DNA of 64,000 nt, from NCBI RefSeq assembly GCF_044901685.1, contig NZ_JBJDPS010000002.1:1029844-1093843 (forward strand), read 5' to 3'. The first letter of the stretch is position 1, and every line of letters starts with the position of its first letter. The stretch is from Micromonospora_G sp044901685. GTDB taxonomy: Bacteria; Actinomycetota; Actinomycetes; Mycobacteriales; Micromonosporaceae. Below, piece after piece: positions 59,458-64,000 of this stretch. The notes below the pieces were generated by a model, which was not told the DNA's origin, made no database searches, and saw nothing but the letters and a program-made list of their open reading frames with translations. A program made the translations under genes and the position numbers.

Positions 59458-62274
59458 CTACGAACCGGTGGTCGCCCCCTGGCCCAGGGCGGCGAGGCGC
59501 AGGCCGACCTGCTCGGCGTTCGGGTGCCCGAGCCGGGTGAGGATCTCCAACGCGTCCCGCAGGGCCGTCCGGGCGGCCTCGATCTCGCCCCGGTCGCGCA
59601 GCGTCTCGCCGAGATGGGCCAGGATCTCCGCCTCGTTGTACTGGTCGCGGAAGCCGCGGACCAGGTCCAGGGCGCGTTGGTAGCAGTCGACCGCCTGGTC
59701 GTACTCGCCGAGGTGGTGGTGGGCGTAACCCAGGCTGTCCCAGGCACCCGCCTCGGCGTGCGGGTCCCCGATCTCCCGGTTCAGCGCCACCGCCTCGGTG
59801 CAGTACGTCAACGCCGCCGTGTAGTCGGCCAGCATCACGTGCAACCAGCCCAGGTTGTTCAGGGTCACGGCCTCCCCGGCGCGATCCCCGATCTCCCGGT
59901 AGAGCGTCAGCGCCCGCCGGTTGTGGGCCAGACCGTCCCTCGGCCGGTCCTGCTGGTCACAGACCCAGCCCAGCCCACGGTGGGTGTGCGCCTGGAGCGC
60001 CCGGTCACCGAGCTCCTCGTACAGCTCGAGCGCCTGGCGGTGGTGCAGGTGGGCGTCGTCGAGCCGGCCCATCAGGGTGTAGGCCAGACCGAGGCTGCGG
60101 TAGCTGTGCGCCTGCCGGGTGCGGTCGGCGAGCCGGTGCGCCGCGCCGAGCGCGGTCCGCTGGGTCCCCGCCCAGTCGTGCCAGTGCCCGTGGTCGTCGA
60201 GGAAGCCCTCCAGGGCCCGCGCCAGGTCCCACGCGTCGGAGTCGAAACCGGCGTCCACCGCCGAGTCGACCACCCCCAGCAGCACCAGGTGCTCCCGCTG
60301 GAACCAGGAGAGCGCCTCGGCCCGGCCGCCCAACCGTTCCGGAGCCGTGGCCGGTGGCGGGGGCGGGTCGGCCGGGGCCGGATACCGGTCCGGGTCGAGC
60401 AGCCGGGCCGCGTTCCCGGCCCCGCGCAGGTAGTGGTCGAGCAGCCGGTGCAGCGCCTGTTCGCGTACGCCGGCGGGGTGGTCCCGCTCGGCCACCTCGG
60501 CCGCGTACAGGCGAACCAGGTCGTGCAGCCGGTAACGGCCGGGGGAGTCCTGCTGCACCAGGTGCGCCTCGTGCAGCTCCTGCAACCGGACCCTGGTCCG
60601 GCCGAGTGGCAGCCCGGTCAGGCTGGCCGCGGCCGGCAGACCGATGTCCGGCCCGGAGGCGAGACCGAGCAACCCGAAGACGGTCGCCGTCTCCGGGCCC
60701 AGCGACCGGTACGAGGCGGCGAAGACCGTACGCAGGTCGGTGCTCAGATCCCCGCCGGTCAGTACGTCGAGCCGGGTGCCCGACTCGGTCAGCTCGTCGG
60801 CCAGGGCCTGGAGCGGGAATCCGGGATGCGTCGCCGCCTGCGCCGCCACGATGCCCAGCGCCAGCGGCAGCCCGGCGCAGCGGTCGAGAATCGCGTCCAC
60901 GCTCGCCGGCTCGGCCGTCGTCCGGGCCGGGCCGAGCAGCCGGGCGAGCAACGCCTGCGACTCGTCCCGGCTCAGCACGTCCAGCGCGAGCGGCTGGGCC
61001 CCGTGGGCGGTGACCAGCCCGGCGAGCCGACGCCGGCTGGTCAGCAGCACGGTGCAGCTCGGGCTGCCCGGCAGCAGCGGCACCACCTGCGCGGTGTCGT
61101 GCGCGTTGTCGAGCACGACCAGCAGCCGCCGGTCCGCGACCAGGCTGCGGTAGAGCCCGGCCTGCGCGTCCAGGTCGGCCGGCACGGACGAGGGTGCCAC
61201 GCCGAGTGCGTCGAGGAAACCGCGGAGCGCGACCAGCGGCGACATCGGCGCGGCGGACGGGTCGAAGCCGCGCAGGTTGACGTAGAGCTGGCCGTCGGGG
61301 AACCGGTCGGTGTTGTCGTGCGCCCAGCGCAGGGCCAGCCAGGTCTTGCCCACCCCACCCGGTCCGCTGATGGCCAGCACGGTGACGCTGGGCTCGCCGG
61401 CCCGGCCGTCGCAGCTCTCGGTCAGCGCCGACAGCTCCCGCGTACGGCCGCTGAACATCGGCGGCGGGGTGGGCAACTGCCGGATGGCCGGGCCCACCGC
61501 CGGTGCGGCAACCGCCCTCGACTCGGCACGGCCGGCGAGAGCGGGGTCGGCGTTGAGTATGCGCAGGTGCAGGTCCCGCAGGTCCGGTCCGGGGTCGACG
61601 CCCAGCGTCTCGGACAACTGGTGCCGGACCCGCTGGTACTGACCGAGCGCCTCGGCCTGCCGGCCGCTGCGGTAGAGGGCGAGCATGAGTTGCCCGGCGA
61701 GGCGTTCGTCGAGTGGCTGCTCGGCGGAGCGGTGGGTGAGCTGAGGGAGCAGCGTGGCGTGCTGGCCACAGCGCAACGCGGCGTCGACCCGGTCGTGCGC
61801 CACGGCCAGCCGTTCCTGCTCCAGCGACTCGCGCAGGCTGTTGAACCACGGGGTGTCCAGGCCGGCGAACGGGTCGCCGCGCCACAACGCGGTCGCCTGG
61901 TCGAACCGGCGCAGGGCGTCGTCGTCCCGCTCGGCGCCGCGCGCCTTCGACACCAGGTGGTGGAAGCGGTGCAGGTCCACCACCATCGGGTCGGCGGTCA
62001 GGAGGTAACCGCCGGCCCGTCGTCCGAGGCCGACCTCGTCCGCGCCGGAGAGGCAGCGGCGCAGGCGGGACAGGTATCCGTAGACCGCGTTCTGGGCCCG
62101 CTGTGGCCGCCGGTCCGCCCACACCCGCTCGACCAACTGCTCGACCTGTACGACCTTGTTGACGTCGACCAGTAGTGCCGCCAGCACGCTGCGTTGCCGG
62201 GCGTGGCCGAGTTCGACCGCGTCACCGGCGAGGTGCGCTTCGACGTTTCCCAGCAGTCCGAATTCCACCGCCAC
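59458..62274 (-). CDS. SARP/AfsR-type regulator with NB-ARC and TPR domains
   Basis: About 938 residues. Residues 1-95 are an OmpR-like DNA-binding domain (VEFGLLGNVEAHLAGDAVEL, VYGYLSRLRRCL); 100-245 the bacterial transcriptional activation domain (DLHRFHHLVSKAR, AEALGQYQRVRHQL); near 298 the P-loop ISGPGGVGKTWLAL of an NB-ARC ATPase with LLVVLDNAHDT; 680-920 TPR repeats (SYRSLGLAYTLMGRLDDAHL and four or more others). Such proteins activate secondary metabolism or development. GTG at 62274 or 62268 are the likely starts. No biosynthetic cluster is next to it here, so the target is unknown. Divergent from a small Cys protein gene. Confidence 0.92.
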   Translation of the reverse strand: MAVEFGLLGNVEAHLAGDAVELGHARQRSVLAALLVDVNKVVQVEQLVERVWADRRPQRAQNAVYGYLSRLRRCLSGADEVGLGRRAGGYLLTADPMVVDLHRFHHLVSKARGAERDDDALRRFDQATALWRGDPFAGLDTPWFNSLRESLEQERLAVAHDRVDAALRCGQHATLLPQLTHRSAEQPLDERLAGQLMLALYRSGRQAEALGQYQRVRHQLSETLGVDPGPDLRDLHLRILNADPALAGRAESRAVAAPAVGPAIRQLPTPPPMFSGRTRELSALTESCDGRAGEPSVTVLAISGPGGVGKTWLALRWAHDNTDRFPDGQLYVNLRGFDPSAAPMSPLVALRGFLDALGVAPSSVPADLDAQAGLYRSLVADRRLLVVLDNAHDTAQVVPLLPGSPSCTVLLTSRRRLAGLVTAHGAQPLALDVLSRDESQALLARLLGPARTTAEPASVDAILDRCAGLPLALGIVAAQAATHPGFPLQALADELTESGTRLDVLTGGDLSTDLRTVFAASYRSLGPETATVFGLLGLASGPDIGLPAAASLTGLPLGRTRVRLQELHEAHLVQQDSPGRYRLHDLVRLYAAEVAERDHPAGVREQALHRLLDHYLRGAGNAARLLDPDRYPAPADPPPPPATAPERLGGRAEALSWFQREHLVLLGVVDSAVDAGFDSDAWDLARALEGFLDDHGHWHDWAGTQRTALGAAHRLADRTRQAHSYRSLGLAYTLMGRLDDAHLHHRQALELYEELGDRALQAHTHRGLGWVCDQQDRPRDGLAHNRRALTLYREIGDRAGEAVTLNNLGWLHVMLADYTAALTYCTEAVALNREIGDPHAEAGAWDSLGYAHHHLGEYDQAVDCYQRALDLVRGFRDQYNEAEILAHLGETLRDRGEIEAARTALRDALEILTRLGHPNAEQVGLRLAALGQGATTGS

Positions 62275-62496
62275 CGTCGCCCCGCTCGCTTCCCCCGCTT
62301 GAACAGGCAATTCAAGCTTCTCCGAAGGTTTGTCCACAGTGTTGCACGTACCATCCGCGCCTTTACCCGGTTGCTGACGGCTTTGCGTGATCCTGCAACG
62401 CCGATCACGGTCACGGGTACGCCACCCTCGACGCACCACGGGTCCGTTCCGTCGGGCGACAGCGGTGTTGGTATGTACGGCAGGAGGTGACGCGAG

Positions 62497-62805
62497 ATGG
62501 CCGTTGCGTCGACGATGGACATGTCCGGTACCCGCGACGACACCGACGACCTGAGCGCGGTGCACCGCAACGACGAGCGGTGGCGGTGTGTGGACTGCCT
62601 GGCCGAGTGGCCGTGCCGGGTGGCCCGGCGGCGACTGCTGGTGCTCTACCGGCGCGAACCCGCGCGGCTGGTGACGTACGTGCGGCACTTCCGGGACCGG
62701 GCCGCGGTCGACCTGCCCGCGCTCTCGACCCGGGAACTGGACCTGCGCTTCTTCGGCTGGGTGCCGGCCTCGACGCTGGCCGCGCGACGGCGGCGCCCAG
62801 CCTGA
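62497..62805 (+). CDS. Small Cys-motif protein
   Basis: A 102-residue protein of unknown function. The motif WRCVDCLAEWPCRVARRRLL (C-x2-C-x5-C) occurs in many small actinobacterial proteins, some of them mislabelled flavin reductases; it may bind a metal. A perfect ribosome site AGGAGGTGA lies six bases before the ATG at 62497. Basic at both ends. It is divergent from the SARP gene, with about 220 bases between the two. Confidence 0.78.
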   Translation: MAVASTMDMSGTRDDTDDLSAVHRNDERWRCVDCLAEWPCRVARRRLLVLYRREPARLVTYVRHFRDRAAVDLPALSTRELDLRFFGWVPASTLAARRRRPA

Positions 62806-62811
62806 ACGTGT

Positions 62812-62849
62812 GTTCCCACCCCGCTCCCCGGCAAGGGCGGGGTGGGAAC
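62812..62849. terminator. Bidirectional terminator hairpin
   Basis: A perfect 13-bp stem (GTTCCCACCCCGC and its complement) with a 12-base loop, located between the convergent Cys-protein and cupin genes. Confidence 0.8.
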
Positions 62850-62857
62850 CACGCCCG

Positions 62858-63595
62858 TCAGTGCACGGGGTAGGTGTCCAGCAGCCCGCACATGCCCTGC
62901 CGGGCCCGCTCCCGGGGCTCGGCGAACTCACGCACCGCCGCGTCGGCCAGGTGCGGCGCCTCGCCCCGGGCGAGCGCGTCCAGGTGCTCGCCGGTCTGCT
63001 CGGCCGCCCGCAGCGCGCCCGCGCGCCACCGGTCCCGCCACGCGTCGAGTTGCGGTCGTACCAGTCGGATCGCGGCGGCGTGGAACTCCCGCAACGGGGC
63101 GAGGTCGCCGTCGACGGCCCGGTCCCGGAGCCGCTCGAAGCCGCGTACGGCAAGGTCACGTCGGGCGTACGCGGCGGCCGGGTCGCCGCCGGGGGCACCG
63201 CCGCCGGGCAGGGCCACCGCGGCGGCGTACCGGGTCGGGTCGGCGAGGAGTTCGGGCGGCAGGGTGAGCACCGCGTCGCCGGCCTCGGGCAGGCCGCTGT
63301 TCTGCATCAGCACGACGATCTCCAGCCCGCCGTGGTTGACCAGGCGGTGGATCGTGCCCGGGGCGAACCAGACCACCGCACCCGGGCGCAGCGGGGTCTC
63401 CCGGTAGCCGGACAGGGTGAGGGTCTGCACCTGGCCGGTGCCGGCCGCCACCACGTACGCCTCGGCGCAGCAGAGGTGCAGGTGCGGCGTACCGCCGACG
63501 GTGCCGTCGGGTGCGACCGTGTCGTAGACGCAGAGCCGGGAGACGCCGACGCCACCGGGCAGGGGCAGGGGAAACGGTTCGGACTGGCCGGTCAT
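62858..63595 (-). CDS. Cupin-domain protein
   Basis: A 245-residue protein. Residues 25-110 form a cupin barrel with metal ligands likely in HLHLCCAEAYVVAAG (two His, one Glu) and in PGTIHRLVNHG. The C-terminal 130 residues are helical and rich in Arg and Ala, unlike simple cupins. Actinobacterial cupins of this type are often sugar isomerases or regulators. The ATG at 63595 is used; GTG 63604 is possible. Divergent from the lacI gene with operator E between them, so it is probably under LacI control. Confidence 0.85.
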   Translation of the reverse strand: MTGQSEPFPLPLPGGVGVSRLCVYDTVAPDGTVGGTPHLHLCCAEAYVVAAGTGQVQTLTLSGYRETPLRPGAVVWFAPGTIHRLVNHGGLEIVVLMQNSGLPEAGDAVLTLPPELLADPTRYAAAVALPGGGAPGGDPAAAYARRDLAVRGFERLRDRAVDGDLAPLREFHAAAIRLVRPQLDAWRDRWRAGALRAAEQTGEHLDALARGEAPHLADAAVREFAEPRERARQGMCGLLDTYPVH

Positions 63596-63612
63596 GCGGA
63601 CCACCGTTCATG

Positions 63613-63626
63613 GGAAAGGGTTTTCC
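63613..63626. promoter_or_regulatory. LacI-type operator E
   Basis: GGAAAGGGTTTTCC, near-perfect palindrome between the cupin and lacI start codons, 18 bases before the cupin start. Placed for control of both genes. Confidence 0.75.
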
Positions 63627-63709
63627 TGCGGCCCGTTCGACGCTAGTCTCCGGCGTTGACGACCGTCAACGCGTACGCCTGTCGGGGCTGGTCCGGACGG
63701 AGGCCGCCG

Positions 63710-64000
63710 ATGACCACACTCGCCGACGTCGCCCGGCTGGCCGGGGTCTCCCCGGCGACCGTCTCCCGGATCGTCAGTCGCAGTGCCCGGCGGGTGGCGC
63801 CGGAGTTGCGGGAGCGGGTGTTGGCGGCGGTCGAGGAACTCCAGTACGTCCCCAACGCCCACGCCCAACTACTCGCCCGCAACCACCGCTCCGCCGTCGG
63901 CGTCGTCGTCCACGACGTCTCCGACCCCTACTTCGCCGAAATCACCCGCGGCCTCCAACGCGTCGCCACCGAACACGGCCGACTCGTCATCATCTGCAAC
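63710..64000 (+). CDS. LacI-family transcriptional regulator (3' end outside window)
   Basis: Ninety-seven residues are visible. The LacI helix-turn-helix and hinge are clear: TLADVARLAGVSPATVSRIV, then ELQYVPNAHAQLLARNHRSA, followed by the start of the sugar-binding fold (VGVVVHDVSDPYFAEITRGL). CGGAGG is seven bases before the ATG. The five GGAAAG palindromes at 55,105-63,626 are candidates for its sites. The ligand is probably a sugar, by family. Confidence 0.93.
   Translation, partial: MTTLADVARLAGVSPATVSRIVSRSARRVAPELRERVLAAVEELQYVPNAHAQLLARNHRSAVGVVVHDVSDPYFAEITRGLQRVATEHGRLVIICN

Noticed and set aside
59524..62175. An 883-codon plus-strand frame over the SARP gene
   Set aside because: Shadow of the SARP/AfsR-type protein, which carries the P-loop and TPR motifs.

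Overview
The window is very G+C-rich actinobacterial chromosome. Codons end almost always in G or C, GTG starts are common, neighbouring genes often overlap by four bases, and the gene families (WhiB-era regulators, SARP/AfsR regulator, Rrf2, TetR, M14 peptidase with a secreted tail) fit the family Micromonosporaceae. The family assignment is inference from style and gene content; no rRNA or marker gene is present. No tRNA, rRNA, transposase, phage gene or CRISPR array was seen.

Layout. 1-11,981: short accessory and regulatory units: a secreted M14 carboxypeptidase (cut by the window edge), a MerR/aldo-keto reductase pair, a HAD hydrolase, an LLM oxidoreductase, two paralogous GNAT acetyltransferases flanking a TetR gene, two small proteins sharing one C-terminal motif (one fused translationally to an XRE-TPR regulator), an S1-domain mini-protein, and an Rrf2/NmrA-like pair. 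12,001-32,272: a surface-polysaccharide locus with a FlaA1/WbpM-type 4,6-dehydratase, sugar nucleotidyltransferase, two epimerases, a UDP-sugar dehydrogenase, two methyltransferases, a flippase, a DegT aminotransferase, a FemAB-like protein, a DegT-like PLP protein, a GNAT, three GT4 glycosyltransferases and a Wzy-like polymerase. 32,274-51,316: housekeeping genes: a histidine kinase/response regulator, class IV aminotransferase, Tex, GPP34, an APC permease, a dGTPase-like HD protein, an MBL hydrolase, a GGDEF-EAL protein, succinate dehydrogenase sdhCAB and a LysR regulator. 51,617-64,000: a large secreted ThuA/sugar-dehydrogenase protein, an NMT1/THI5-like ABC importer with a CytX-like permease, a SARP/AfsR-type regulator, a small Cys protein, a cupin protein and a LacI-family regulator.

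The most interesting element is at 8,088-10,503. Two small proteins (65 and 70 residues) have unrelated low-complexity N-termini but the same C-terminal motif, F-[AS]-IGVSGR-x-RR-x-PTA at the very end. One overlaps by one base the start of an XRE regulator with a long TPR-like C-terminal region. This arrangement resembles peptide-pheromone/RRNPP regulators, but no such system is known to me with this motif.

Other patterns: (i) five copies of a GGAAAG-type LacI palindrome placed in front of the ThuA protein, the ABC/CytX operon and between the cupin and lacI genes suggest one local regulon; (ii) two near-identical 53-56 base palindromes sit at gene 3' ends 7.8 kb apart; (iii) several genes begin 6-7 bases after a TANNNT -10 box, which predicts leaderless mRNAs; (iv) clear operators lie next to the MerR, TetR, Rrf2 and LysR genes; (v) the CytX-like gene seems to start with CTG in a CTGA overlap.
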